Shown here one piece after another: positions 20,426 through 29,004 of a stretch of DNA of 52,358 bases. Source of the DNA: a virus; IMG/VR virus record IMGVR_UViG_3300043419_001551, positions 1 to 52,358 of that record; one strand, written 5' to 3'. Made by a program: the position numbers and the translations under genes. Below the pieces are notes generated by a model. The model did no database searches and was not told where the DNA came from. It was given only the letters and a program-made list of their open reading frames with translations. How positions within the stretch are numbered: the first letter of the stretch is position 1; the number at the start of each line of letters is the position of its first letter.

Positions 20426-20661
20426 TCTTTGAGTACGACATCGAGAACGAGGACGGCACCGTCTTCGACACGCTGGAGTGTGAGGCGCGGTTCTACGGAG
20501 CCAAGGGCGAGAAGCCCGAGGTCGACCGGCTCGTCGTCAAGCGAGGCAAGCGCGTCCTCACCGACACGGAGATCAACTTCTACTACGGCCTCGGCACCTA
20601 CGAGGCCATCAAGCAGTACGCCCTCGACAACGTCAACAAAACGCTGGAAGGTGAGCCGTGA
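20422..20661 (+). CDS. Hypothetical protein, 79 aa
   Basis: GTG start overlapping the previous TGA. Acidic and beta-rich at first (FEYDIENEDGTVFDTLECEA), with a basic middle (VKRGKRVLTDTEIN) and a C-terminal helix. No recognised domain. Confidence 0.68.
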   Translation: MIFEYDIENEDGTVFDTLECEARFYGAKGEKPEVDRLVVKRGKRVLTDTEINFYYGLGTYEAIKQYALDNVNKTLEGEP

Positions 20662-20846
20662 CCGACAAGGATCTGAAGAGCTACGACACCCTGCTCAAGA
20701 GCACCGTGGGCGTCCGGTGGACGAACGAAGATGTGCAGCGCCTCGTGGACGAGGTCAGGCGGCTGCGTGACATTCTTGAGGTCGAACGTCCGGTAGCGCT
20801 GCGGGACCACTGGGTCGGAATGCCCCGCTTCATCGGGGGTCACTAG
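20658..20846 (+). CDS. Hypothetical protein, 62 aa
   Basis: GTG start overlapping the previous TGA. A single charged helix dominates (NEDVQRLVDEVRRLRDILEVE). It ends directly before the thymidine kinase ATG, so translation is coupled. Confidence 0.66.
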   Translation: MTDKDLKSYDTLLKSTVGVRWTNEDVQRLVDEVRRLRDILEVERPVALRDHWVGMPRFIGGH

Positions 20847-21389
20847 ATGGCGACAATCGAGGTGTTCACGGGGCCGATGTTCGCCGGCAAGACCACGGGC
20901 TTGCTCGACCGAGTTCACTGCTTCCGAGGGGCTGGTGTACCGACCTTGCTCGTGAAGCACGCCTCGGACAAGAGGTACGACAGCGGTCAGTCGGTCACAA
21001 CGCATTCGGGCATCGCGCTCGCTTGCGAGTCGGCCAGCGACGTCACGGACATCGCCATCCTGACGCAGAACAATCCCGACGTGAAAGTCGTCGCCATCGA
21101 CGAGGTCCAGTTCTTCGGCGGCGACGTAGCCGGATGGGCCGTTCTCGCCCGGTCGGTCGGCATCTCGGTCATCGTCGCGGGGCTGGACCGTGAGTCGAGT
21201 GGCAAGACCTTCGGTCCGATGGGGGAGCTACTCGCCCAGGCGGACGTGGTTCACAAGCTGAAGACCGACTGCAAGTGCGGCCTTCTCGCACATCAGACCC
21301 GACGTAAGCCCGACGCCCCCGAGGGCATGGTCGGCGGCGCAGAACGGTACGAGTCGGTGTGCTGGGAGTGCTACTACCGGCGCGGTTAG
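20847..21389 (+). CDS. tdk: Thymidine kinase, TK1 type
   Basis: 180 residues. P-loop GPMFAGKTT (9-17), the TK1 Walker B DEVQFF (85-90), and a zinc site formed by DCKCG and CWEC near the C-terminus. It phosphorylates thymidine for the salvage route, complementing ThyX. It is the last gene of the rightward block. Its stop codon overlaps that of the convergent endolysin gene, leaving no room for a terminator between them. Confidence 0.92.
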   Translation: MATIEVFTGPMFAGKTTGLLDRVHCFRGAGVPTLLVKHASDKRYDSGQSVTTHSGIALACESASDVTDIAILTQNNPDVKVVAIDEVQFFGGDVAGWAVLARSVGISVIVAGLDRESSGKTFGPMGELLAQADVVHKLKTDCKCGLLAHQTRRKPDAPEGMVGGAERYESVCWECYYRRG

Positions 21390-21925
21390 GCTATCCGAGC
21401 GTCGGCGGGATTGTACGGCTCGTAGGTCGTCTTCCCGCCGACGACGAACATGGACAGCTTCTCGTTTCGCTGAGCCTTGGTCTTCGGGTGCAGGTAGCCG
21501 ACGTGGACCCACGTCCGCTCAAAGATGACCTGGTCGAGCTTCACGCCGCTCGCGATGATGTCGTTCATCAGCTTCTTACAACCGTGAGCCGGGTGGAGGT
21601 CGGCGGCGAGACCGAACGAGTGGGCGCTCGTCTTCGACCCGCCGACCGCGTCGTTCACCGGGTCGCTACGATAGCCGGAATTGATACGGAGCGGTCCGAC
21701 CTTGGCCCGGATGGGTTCGAGGACGTTGACGCACAGGCTCTTGAGGTTCGCGAGCACCTCGGGCGACGGGTCGTTGTCCAACCCCTTCGACTTCGCGGTG
21801 TTGGACGCCAGCAGCTCGGACAGGCGGAAGTGGGGCGAGAGCTGGACGTCGGGACACTTGCCGTCCCCGCCGCAGCGAACGCAAGCCTTGTTCTTGCCCC
21901 AGCACTTCGGACAGTCCATTTCCAT
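21386..21925 (-). CDS. Endolysin, M15 family D,D-peptidase with N-terminal zinc ribbon
   Basis: 179 residues from the ATG at 21925, with GGAG at good spacing. The M15/VanY-like site is intact: SAHSFGLAAD (His102, Asp109) and WVHVG (His141) for zinc, which would cut peptide cross-links in the wall. The first 25 residues hold five cysteines (CPKCWGKNKACVRCGG), unusual for an endolysin and suggesting a zinc-ribbon or disulfide module. There is no signal peptide, so a holin is needed; the adjacent gene is the candidate. Confidence 0.85.
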   Translation of the reverse strand: MEMDCPKCWGKNKACVRCGGDGKCPDVQLSPHFRLSELLASNTAKSKGLDNDPSPEVLANLKSLCVNVLEPIRAKVGPLRINSGYRSDPVNDAVGGSKTSAHSFGLAADLHPAHGCKKLMNDIIASGVKLDQVIFERTWVHVGYLHPKTKAQRNEKLSMFVVGGKTTYEPYNPADARIA

Positions 21926-21930
21926 GTTGG

Positions 21931-22203
21931 CTACTCCGCGCACCGCTTAGGGTCCTGACTGCAAATCCACAGCGCCAGACGACGGTCGGTACGTTGAATG
22001 GCGTCGAGCACACGAGCCATGGACTCCCGCTGCTGCACCCGGTCGAGCTCCAGACCGACGACCCGCTGCTCCAGTGCGTCGAACCGGCTGTTCGTGTTCG
22101 CCCACATGGCCCCGAGGCCGGTCAACCCCATCACCGCGCTCAAGAGTATCGGCCACCACTGTCGAAGGGCGTCCATGGGCGGGTGGTTGGAGGGCGTCGT
22201 CAT
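21931..22203 (-). CDS. Holin-like membrane protein, 90 aa
   Basis: From ATG 22203 (MTTPSNHPPMDALRQWWPI); a GTG at 22242 is an alternative. One hydrophobic segment (WPILLSAVMGLTGLGAMW) is followed by a coiled-coil-like cytoplasmic helix (FDALEQRVVGLELDRVQQRE). The gene lies five bases before the endolysin, the usual place for a holin. Spanin-type roles cannot be excluded. Confidence 0.68.
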   Translation of the reverse strand: MTTPSNHPPMDALRQWWPILLSAVMGLTGLGAMWANTNSRFDALEQRVVGLELDRVQQRESMARVLDAIQRTDRRLALWICSQDPKRCAE

Positions 22204-22230
22204 GGTGTCGGTCTCGTGCCGGAGGGCGTA

Positions 22231-22255
22231 TAAAATCGGCACACTCGGGGTGCCG
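22231..22255 (-). terminator. Weak hairpin with AT-rich tail after the ejection-protein gene
   Basis: On the minus strand CGGCAC (22255-22250) pairs with GTGCCG (22242-22237), followed by ATTTTAT. A second inverted repeat, AACCCCT with AGGGGTT, spans 22257-22279. Together they may reduce read-through from the structural genes into the lysis pair. Confidence 0.35.
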
Positions 22256-22293
22256 TAACCCCTTGGAACTACAGGGGTTTCATGGGTTCTTGT

Positions 22294-24822
22294 TTAAGGG
22301 GCTGCCATCGCATCACGCACACGGGCGTCCTCTCGAATGGCCTGAAGCATCGAAGACACAAGGCCTGTCTTCTCGGCCAGCTTTCGCCACTTCTCAGAGC
22401 CTTCAAAGCCCTGACGCAGCACCTCGTCAAACCGCTTCAGCAGCACATTGGCGGCGGCAGCGTCTCGGTATTCCTTGCCCATCTCGACCGTGGACAGGAA
22501 CTCGCGAGCGTTGGCCGGGTCGGTCAGCTTGTTGGCGAGCACGCCGCGCAGCCAGCCGCCCGAAACCTTGAGCGTATTCGGGTTGAAGCGAGCACCTTCG
22601 GACGCAAGCAGACCGAGCGTCGCGGCCACGGGGCCGACGTTCGCGAGCGGGCGTTCGGCCTTTTCGCCAGGGATACGAACTCCCGGCTCCAAGCCCTCGA
22701 CGACACGCCTGCCCTGCTGCAAGGCCAGTTCGACCTGTCGCTGCTCCTCGGGCGTGGCCGGAACGAAGTCACGAACGCCCTGCGGTCCTGCGGCCTCCAG
22801 CCCCGCAGCAGCCTTTCGCTGCGCCTCGGTCGCTGCCGAAGGAACCGCTCGACGTTCTGCGGCGACGTCCTCGGCCTGCCGACGCTCCAGCTTGGCACGC
22901 TCGACGGCCAGTTCGCGCTCAAGTTCCGGCGAGATGGCGGTGCCACGAGCCTCAGCAAGTCGCTTTTCTAGGTCGGCAATCTTGGCGACCTGCTGCTCGT
23001 AGGCTGGCGTCACACCACGACCAACGGGAAGACGAGTGTCCGCCGCCACGAAACGGCCCACAGGGCGCTCTGTCTCAAACACCAACGAGTAGGGGATAGC
23101 GAGGTCGTTGTCCGAAAGCTGAAGACCGAAGCGCTTAGCCAAAGCTGCGTGCTGCTCCGGTGTGAGTTGCGAAACCTGCGCCCTCTGTGCCTCGGCCTGA
23201 GCCATCTCCCTGTAGTTTGGAGCGGAAGCCACACGGGCCTCGGCACGCTTCAACAGGTCGGACTGCTTGCCTTCGACTCCGGCAAGTGCCTTCTGGACTT
23301 CACGGCGAACGTAGCCTTCGGGGTCCGCCTGGTACTCGCGAATGACCGCAAACGCAGGCTCCGTCCACTTTTCTCGCGTCTCTTTCAGACCGGCGAGCAT
23401 GTCAATCCACTCAGGCGGAAGCGGCCGACGTTCGGCCACCGTCGAGGCCAGCACCTCGTCAGCCCGGTCGATATCCAAGAGTCGACCAAAGACCTCGCCG
23501 TGCTTCTGTGCAATACGCGCCCGCACCGAAGCCTCGATGTCACCCTTCTCGGCCTCCAGCTTACGAAGGTCGGAAGCCAGCTTCGCGTCTTCGCGTCCGC
23601 CGAGGGCCTCAAGCTGCGCGGCTCGGGCTTCGGTCTTGTTGGCAAGCTTGACGGCCTTGAACAGGTCGTTGTTGGCTCGCTTCTCTCTAACCGCGACCTC
23701 CTTGGCTGCAAGCTCCGGCAACTTGCCCTGCTCCTGCTCGATTTGCCGCTGAAGCTGCATCCGCTCCTTGACAGAGACCTGGTCTCCTTTGCGTGCAAGG
23801 CTTTCGCGAAGGTCTTCAATCTTGCGTTCGACCCCCATCCTGTCCTTCGTCGCTTGAATGCTTGCCGACTCAACCTCACGAGCCTGCGCCATTTCGGCCG
23901 AGGTCAGCGCCTCGCGAGCCGCAGCTACGGGCGCACGAACTTCCTTTTCCAGCACCTGCGTCTCAGCCCGAGCCGCACGTCCTGCGAGGGGCTTGCGAAG
24001 GGTCTGGAACGTCTTGCCAAGACCGGCTGCTGTAACGCCGCCAGCGCCGAGTAGTGTGGTCAGGGCCTGCGTAGTCCTGTCCGCTGGAGTTTCGGCCGTC
24101 AGAGTCGACACGGCCGGAAGACCAACGAGCGCAGCCGTAGGTGCAGCCTGAATTGCGCGGCCAGCGGCCCGCACAGGCATCGACAAACCCTTCACGAGGA
24201 CGTTGCTGTCCTTGACCGCTTCTGCGGTCTTGCCAGCTAGACCTGCGCCACCAAGTTCAAAGCCGCGAGCCACAGCCGGTACCGCAGCACCAACGCCCGC
24301 CGCCGCAAGAGCCTCACCCGGAGTCGCTCCGGCCTCGCGGGCCTGCGCGTAGGACACGGGCGCTTGACCGGCCTGCTCCAGCAGATATCGACCGGCCTTC
24401 TGAAGACCAGACAATGCCACGGGTGCCGCTTCCGTCACGACGGGAGCAGCAACGCGCAGGACGCCCTCGCCGAGTTTTCCGGCCAAACGTCCGACGCCAA
24501 GAAGAGAAGCAAACTGCCCGGCACCGTACTGAATGGGTTGTGCTTCCTTTGTCTTGGCGAATCGTTGTTCGACCTCCTGACGACTCTCCTCATAGGTCTT
24601 GGGGCTGAACGCAGACTCAATGCCCGCCACAGCCGCCTTTCCGCCAGGCGTCCAATCAATCAAGCCGCGACCAAGACCGGACAAAGTACCGAGGTCTTCG
24701 TCAGGGGTAGCAGGAGAGGGCGCAGCAGGCGCAGCGTCAGGTAGTGCGTCAAACTCGTCATTCAGTGACTTGGCCGCAAGAGCATCGGGCAGCGCGTCGA
24801 ACTCGTCGTTCAAGGTCGCCAT
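22294..24822 (-). CDS. Large Ala-rich internal virion (ejection) protein
   Basis: 842 residues from ATG 24822 (a GTG lies three bases earlier). The N-terminus duplicates LNDEFDALPDA. Residues 100-300 are Ala/Gly-rich with amphipathic or weakly hydrophobic helices. The middle, about 330-700, is long charged coiled coil (QLQRQIEQEQGKLPELAAKE and similar). There is no enzymatic motif. Size, composition and position downstream of tail-tube genes fit podovirus pilot proteins that are ejected with the DNA. The assignment is by analogy. Confidence 0.7.
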   Translation of the reverse strand: MATLNDEFDALPDALAAKSLNDEFDALPDAAPAAPSPATPDEDLGTLSGLGRGLIDWTPGGKAAVAGIESAFSPKTYEESRQEVEQRFAKTKEAQPIQYGAGQFASLLGVGRLAGKLGEGVLRVAAPVVTEAAPVALSGLQKAGRYLLEQAGQAPVSYAQAREAGATPGEALAAAGVGAAVPAVARGFELGGAGLAGKTAEAVKDSNVLVKGLSMPVRAAGRAIQAAPTAALVGLPAVSTLTAETPADRTTQALTTLLGAGGVTAAGLGKTFQTLRKPLAGRAARAETQVLEKEVRAPVAAAREALTSAEMAQAREVESASIQATKDRMGVERKIEDLRESLARKGDQVSVKERMQLQRQIEQEQGKLPELAAKEVAVREKRANNDLFKAVKLANKTEARAAQLEALGGREDAKLASDLRKLEAEKGDIEASVRARIAQKHGEVFGRLLDIDRADEVLASTVAERRPLPPEWIDMLAGLKETREKWTEPAFAVIREYQADPEGYVRREVQKALAGVEGKQSDLLKRAEARVASAPNYREMAQAEAQRAQVSQLTPEQHAALAKRFGLQLSDNDLAIPYSLVFETERPVGRFVAADTRLPVGRGVTPAYEQQVAKIADLEKRLAEARGTAISPELERELAVERAKLERRQAEDVAAERRAVPSAATEAQRKAAAGLEAAGPQGVRDFVPATPEEQRQVELALQQGRRVVEGLEPGVRIPGEKAERPLANVGPVAATLGLLASEGARFNPNTLKVSGGWLRGVLANKLTDPANAREFLSTVEMGKEYRDAAAANVLLKRFDEVLRQGFEGSEKWRKLAEKTGLVSSMLQAIREDARVRDAMAAP

Positions 24823-26396
24823 CACGAAACCTCTTCAAAGTCGGGATTGGCAAGCCACTTGGCCTTGACGGCAGCAGGAACCGTCTTGGTCTTGCCGTCT
24901 GACTTGCGTCGAATTTGGATAGTCGTAGGTGCTGGCGAGGGAGCAGGACCCGCCGTCGTAGGAGACGTCATTCCCGCCGCCTTCTGAAGCGTAGGATTCG
25001 GACGGAAGACAGGGTCTTCTGAGGTCAAGCCGCCCGTATTCCGAAGCAGGCTGAGCACTTCCATCTGGTCGATGGCCGCGTTACCTGTACCTGCACCGAA
25101 AGGTGCTTGAGTACGACGAAGAGCGTCCTGTGTGATCTGCTTCAACGTCTCAACGGCCAGCGGTGCCTTGCGCGGGTCAGCATACCAGTTCAGACCAAAC
25201 TGGTTCTCAAAGGACGCAAGCTCCTGTCCAACGGCAGCAAGACCAGTCTTGAGCTTTTGGTAGCTTTGCTTGAGACCTTCCTGTCCCTGCAACGCACGAA
25301 GCTCTGGCGTTGAGACGAGCGACTGTCCGATGAGCGGAATCTTCGACGCAGCTTTGGCTCCGAGCGAAAGCTGTCCCGTCCCGAGAGCAGACAAAGCTGC
25401 GTCGGCCTCCTTAAGCGACGAGACGATTTCTTGAAACGGCTTCGTTTGCGCGTTGAGGTCCTTGAGTCGGTTCGTCAGAGCCTCCGGCTTGATGCCCCGC
25501 TCTTCAGCAGCAGGCTTGGCAGCGCGTTCAGCAGCCAACGCAGCAGCCGCTCGGGCTATCGCCTCTGTGGCGCGGTTATGTGTGATTCGCTCTTCAAGGG
25601 TACCTTCTTTGACCTCAGCGCCTCTGAGCGCGACCTCGGGCTTGACTCCTTCGGTCTTGGCCCGAGCCCTGTCCAAAGCAATCTGCTCCTCCAGGCGAAC
25701 GAACTGCGGGAAGTTGGCCTTGCGCGTCATGCCATAGAGCTTGGTTAGGGAATCCGTCTGCTCAGGGAACCGAGAGATGAGGTAGTCGACCTGCGCCTTG
25801 TTGTTCGCGACTTCCTGAGCGTCGGTGATCTCCTTTTCCTGACGCTTCGCCCTCAGAGCCTCGATCTGCTTCATGCGCTCGCCGAGGGTGTCGGCGGCAC
25901 CGGAACGGAGGTTCTGACCGGAGATAACGCTCCCCGAGCCTTCGAGCGCACGAACAAGGGCCTGACCCATCGACAGCCGACCCAGCTCGTCGTCGCCACC
26001 GGAACCGGCATCGACCGGAGGAGGCTTCACGGTCGAGGACGTGCCGGCGGGAGGAGCGGGTTGAGTCGAGGTCGTCGGGGCGATGACTCCGGTCGTCGGA
26101 GCCGGGACGTCGGCACGGGCAGGGGCGGAAGCGATGGGGATGGGCTGTGCTTCGAAAGCTTCCTTGACGCGCAAATGCTCAGGAAGGTCCATACCCCGCT
26201 TGGCGTAAGCCGACCGTGCGCGACGAAGGTCTTCCGCCTCCCAAGTGGCGCGACCGAGCGCGGCAAGCGGTCCCTTGGAAGGCAGAGTGGCTTCGCGAAA
26301 CTCGTCCGGCGTAACGCCTGCCAGCTTGGCGTCCGCCTCTTCGGCCGCATCTATGTCGGCAAAATACTTCTGAAGCTCACTCGCGTTGGTCGCCAT
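24822..26396 (-). CDS. Candidate internal virion/ejection protein, 524 aa
   Basis: Begins MATNASELQKYFADIDAAEE. A Pro/Thr/Ala-rich linker at about 90-135 separates an N-terminal helical domain from long charged helices (about 170-330). The C-terminus, IQIRRKSDGKTKTVPAAVKAKWL, looks like a small module. Its stop overlaps the next start, so it is made together with the 842-aa protein. No enzymatic motif is seen. Confidence 0.68.
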   Translation of the reverse strand: MATNASELQKYFADIDAAEEADAKLAGVTPDEFREATLPSKGPLAALGRATWEAEDLRRARSAYAKRGMDLPEHLRVKEAFEAQPIPIASAPARADVPAPTTGVIAPTTSTQPAPPAGTSSTVKPPPVDAGSGGDDELGRLSMGQALVRALEGSGSVISGQNLRSGAADTLGERMKQIEALRAKRQEKEITDAQEVANNKAQVDYLISRFPEQTDSLTKLYGMTRKANFPQFVRLEEQIALDRARAKTEGVKPEVALRGAEVKEGTLEERITHNRATEAIARAAAALAAERAAKPAAEERGIKPEALTNRLKDLNAQTKPFQEIVSSLKEADAALSALGTGQLSLGAKAASKIPLIGQSLVSTPELRALQGQEGLKQSYQKLKTGLAAVGQELASFENQFGLNWYADPRKAPLAVETLKQITQDALRRTQAPFGAGTGNAAIDQMEVLSLLRNTGGLTSEDPVFRPNPTLQKAAGMTSPTTAGPAPSPAPTTIQIRRKSDGKTKTVPAAVKAKWLANPDFEEVS

Positions 26397-26398
26397 GA

Positions 26399-27229
26399 CT
26401 ACACCCCTTCCTTCTTCTTCTGTTCCCGCGACCAGATATCCGTACCCGCCGTAATGAACGGCGTACCGAAGGTCGTGCCGATAGCCGCGACCTGCTTACC
26501 GGGCTGCGTGGCGAGGTCGTACAACGGCATTGCCGTTCCGGTCTTCATGCCCGCCTTGCTCTGGGCCACGTTCAACTGTGCCTGACCCCGGATACGCCGC
26601 ATCTCGTCTGCGGCCTGCGCCCTTCGCTCGGCTTCGCCGTAAGCTTGCTGGCGGACGTTCGTGCCGAGATTGCCCTGCGCCTGCATGGCTTGGAACGCTC
26701 GACGCTGAGCTTGAGCGGCGACGTCGAGGCCCTGCTGACCGGCGCGGTTGGCCGCTTGCGAGGCGGTCTGGAACGCGGCCACCCGCTCGGCCCCGCCGCC
26801 CGAGATGCCTCGACGAGCGAAGGCTTCCTGAGTCGCGGCCCGCTGGCTCGCTGCCGTAGCGGCGGTCTCGGCCTGAATCTGCCGGATGGCCGCTTCTTCC
26901 TCGGGCGTGTAGCCCTTCTCGGAGACCTGCTGAAGCTGGCGAAGGGCATTACGCTGAGCGGCGACCGCTTCCGGCGAGATGTTCTCGGCGTTCAGACCTT
27001 CCAAGGCACTCGGTCCACCCAGCTCGCGCTCGATGATGCCGTAAGCCTCGGGACCGTACTTATCGACGGCGTCTTGAATCGCGGCACGCGCCTTGTCGGC
27101 CTCGCCCGCGTTCATGTACATGCCGACAAGCTGCGCGACACCGGCGATTGCGGCACCACCGATTATCAAAGGAAGGGCAGCACCTCCTGTGGCGGCGGTT
27201 CCGGCTGCTGCTGCGGTAAGCGGGTCCAT
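26399..27229 (-). CDS. Candidate internal virion protein with N-terminal hydrophobic segment, 276 aa
   Basis: Residues 5-38 are Ala/Gly-rich and hydrophobic (AAAAGTAATGGAALPLIIGG onward), then come long Ala/Gln/Arg-rich helices through about residue 230. This pattern is common in small podovirus ejection proteins that insert in the host membrane. It sits two bases from the next gene in a tight structural operon. Confidence 0.68.
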   Translation of the reverse strand: MDPLTAAAAGTAATGGAALPLIIGGAAIAGVAQLVGMYMNAGEADKARAAIQDAVDKYGPEAYGIIERELGGPSALEGLNAENISPEAVAAQRNALRQLQQVSEKGYTPEEEAAIRQIQAETAATAASQRAATQEAFARRGISGGGAERVAAFQTASQAANRAGQQGLDVAAQAQRRAFQAMQAQGNLGTNVRQQAYGEAERRAQAADEMRRIRGQAQLNVAQSKAGMKTGTAMPLYDLATQPGKQVAAIGTTFGTPFITAGTDIWSREQKKKEGV

Positions 27230-27245
27230 GAGTGTGTCCTAGCTT

Positions 27246-28151
27246 TCAGCCCACAAGTCCGGGGGCCTTCTTGTCCGTGTACTGTTCGGGCGGAACCTGC
27301 TCGTCGAACATTGTGCGAAGCTGCTCGTCGGTGTAGTTCTGCTTGTACCACGGGGATAGGGTGTTGACCCACGAGGCGTAGGCTTCTTCCTTGGACCGCT
27401 GCGTGTACGAACCTTCCGGCATCTGTTCCTTGAACATCTGCTGGAGTTCAGCCTCAGTCTTGTTCTCCTTGTACCAAGGAGACAGGCGGTCGGCCCATGC
27501 CTTGTACGCATCCGCCTCGTTCTTGGCCTTTGCTGCTTGAGCCTGCTCCTGCGCCATGCGTGACTGCTCGGCACGCCATTGACCCTGCTGACCTTCCAAA
27601 GCCGACCGAAGAGCACCGAGCCGCTGCTGCTCGCCCTTGGCCGCACGCTGGGTCTCGCCGCCGCCGAGAAGCTGGTCGAAGGCACCGACGTTCTCGCCCA
27701 TATCGCCGGACTGAGCGGCGGGGTTGAGAGCGGCAAACTGAGCCGAGGTCTGAGCGATTTGAGCGGCGTAAGGGTCTTTGGCGGAAGGGCCTGCGGCTTG
27801 ACGCTGCATCATCTGACCTGCGGTCGGTGCGGGACCGAAACGCTCCGGTCTCGCCATACCCACACCGCTCGGTGCGGTCGGTATCTTCGGGGCCGTAGCC
27901 GCGCCCACGGCCTTCTGAGCCTGCGCCTGGACCGCCGGAGCGTTCCCGCCGAAGTACTGACCGAAGCTCACGAAGCCCGTACCGCCGCCCTGAGTGGCTT
28001 TCGGGGCCGAAGGTCCGCCGGCAGAACCGCCGCCCATAGGCGCGGGACCACCGGTCGGCTCAGCGGGGGCCGTCGAGTATCCGACCCGCTGCTCGGGGGT
28101 CTTACCCTTCTGCTGCTTCTCAAAGAAGCTCGACAGTGTTCCGTTGGCCAC
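27246..28151 (-). CDS. Virion-associated protein with C-terminal tandem repeat, 301 aa
   Basis: GTG start after AGGAGG. The first 150 residues are Gly/Pro/Ala-rich and disordered in appearance. The C-terminal 95 residues hold two copies of a roughly 35-residue repeat with the pattern W-x3-LSPWYK-x-N-x-T-x4-L-x2-MF-x-EQ-x-P. Probably a minor structural or tail protein; no family is recognised. Confidence 0.68.
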   Translation of the reverse strand: MANGTLSSFFEKQQKGKTPEQRVGYSTAPAEPTGGPAPMGGGSAGGPSAPKATQGGGTGFVSFGQYFGGNAPAVQAQAQKAVGAATAPKIPTAPSGVGMARPERFGPAPTAGQMMQRQAAGPSAKDPYAAQIAQTSAQFAALNPAAQSGDMGENVGAFDQLLGGGETQRAAKGEQQRLGALRSALEGQQGQWRAEQSRMAQEQAQAAKAKNEADAYKAWADRLSPWYKENKTEAELQQMFKEQMPEGSYTQRSKEEAYASWVNTLSPWYKQNYTDEQLRTMFDEQVPPEQYTDKKAPGLVG

Positions 28152-28162
28152 AGTGCCTCCTA

Positions 28163-28576
28163 TTACAAAGGCCTTTGAATAGGGCGGAAAAACGCCTGAA
28201 GGATTCGACGGTTACAGGGCTGGTTGCCCTGCCAGTTGAACCAAGCCGCGACGTGTCCGGGTTTCTTCAGCGAAAGGGCCTCGGCCGCTTCATTGGTCTG
28301 AGAATACGTTGCCTGCCACACATTTTCCAGCGCGGGGTCAATGCTGTACACCCAGTACCACCCGACCGGCGCATTGCCCTCGCCGAACGCAGCAGCAAAA
28401 TCTTCCGGTGCCGCCTTCTGACCGTCGATGAGCGTCTTCATTTCAGCGAGGGTAGGGACAAGGATGCCTTCCGGCAGATCGTTCCAACTGCACGGGGACA
28501 TGACGTTCTGTTCCCAGGCGTAACCCGTAACGTTATCGAGCACTCGTCCGCCACCAATGTCTTCAAAGCGTGCCAT
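28163..28576 (-). CDS. DUF1566/Lcl-like (C-type-lectin-fold) protein, 137 aa
   Basis: The pattern RVLDNVTGYAWEQNV, then LVPTLAEMKTLIDG, then a WYWVYSID segment follows the usual DUF1566 order (DN-x-TGL-x-W, LPT-x-x-EL, Trp-rich strand), although sequence agreement is moderate. Such domains occur in surface or host-binding proteins. Between structural genes, it could be a virion surface or receptor-binding component. Confidence 0.55.
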   Translation of the reverse strand: MARFEDIGGGRVLDNVTGYAWEQNVMSPCSWNDLPEGILVPTLAEMKTLIDGQKAAPEDFAAAFGEGNAPVGWYWVYSIDPALENVWQATYSQTNEAAEALSLKKPGHVAAWFNWQGNQPCNRRILQAFFRPIQRPL

Positions 28577-28593
28577 TTTGAACCTCTCCTAGG

Positions 28594-28602
28594 GCTTGTT
28601 TA
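28594..28602 (-). promoter_or_regulatory. Late leader motif, TAAACAAGC variant
   Basis: On the minus strand TAAACAAGC lies four bases before GGAGAGG and the ATG of the 137-aa gene. Its TAA is also the stop codon of the preceding gene. One of five similarly placed copies. Confidence 0.42.
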
Positions 28603-29004
28603 TTGAGCAGTCACAAGCAGGGTCACTTCGTATTCATGGTCCGCAGTCAGGTCCGACATCGCCGTGATTCGGATGGTCACACCGTCGCGCACCCAAGCTA
28701 TCCGAGGGGCGAGAGCGGGTGCTCGGTCAGTGGCGTCGTAGCACTGAAGCACGAAGACCCCGTCCGGCGTGCCGGGGAGCTCTCGCATGTTCACCGACAG
28801 CGGGAACGAGTTGCTCCGCACTCGCACCGTGCGCTTGAGCGAGGCGAAGTTTGACCACGTCAACCGCTGCGCGAGCGCGTTTCGGGTCGCGGTTACGAAG
28901 GGGTTGAGCGCGTACATGAGCTGGTCGACGACGGGTTTGACCTCTTCCGGAACGTCTCGGAAGTCGTCGGTCCGGATGCGGGTGAGCGGCGGAAGACGGG
29001 CCAT
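28600..29004 (-). CDS. Tail or head-tail structural protein, 134 aa
   Basis: MARLPPLTRIRTDDFRDVPEEVKPVVDQLMYALNP resembles small proteins encoded after tail-tubular genes in podophages. A helical N-terminus is followed by a beta-rich C-terminal half (RTVRVRSNSFPLSVNMRELP, then VTIRITAMSDL). Its start overlaps the stop of the 872-aa gene. The structural role comes from context. Confidence 0.68.
   Translation of the reverse strand: MARLPPLTRIRTDDFRDVPEEVKPVVDQLMYALNPFVTATRNALAQRLTWSNFASLKRTVRVRSNSFPLSVNMRELPGTPDGVFVLQCYDATDRAPALAPRIAWVRDGVTIRITAMSDLTADHEYEVTLLVTAQ

Noticed and set aside
23149-24054. 301-codon plus-strand frame opposite the ejection protein
   Set aside because: Shadow of an Ala/Glu-rich coiled-coil gene; no ribosome site.
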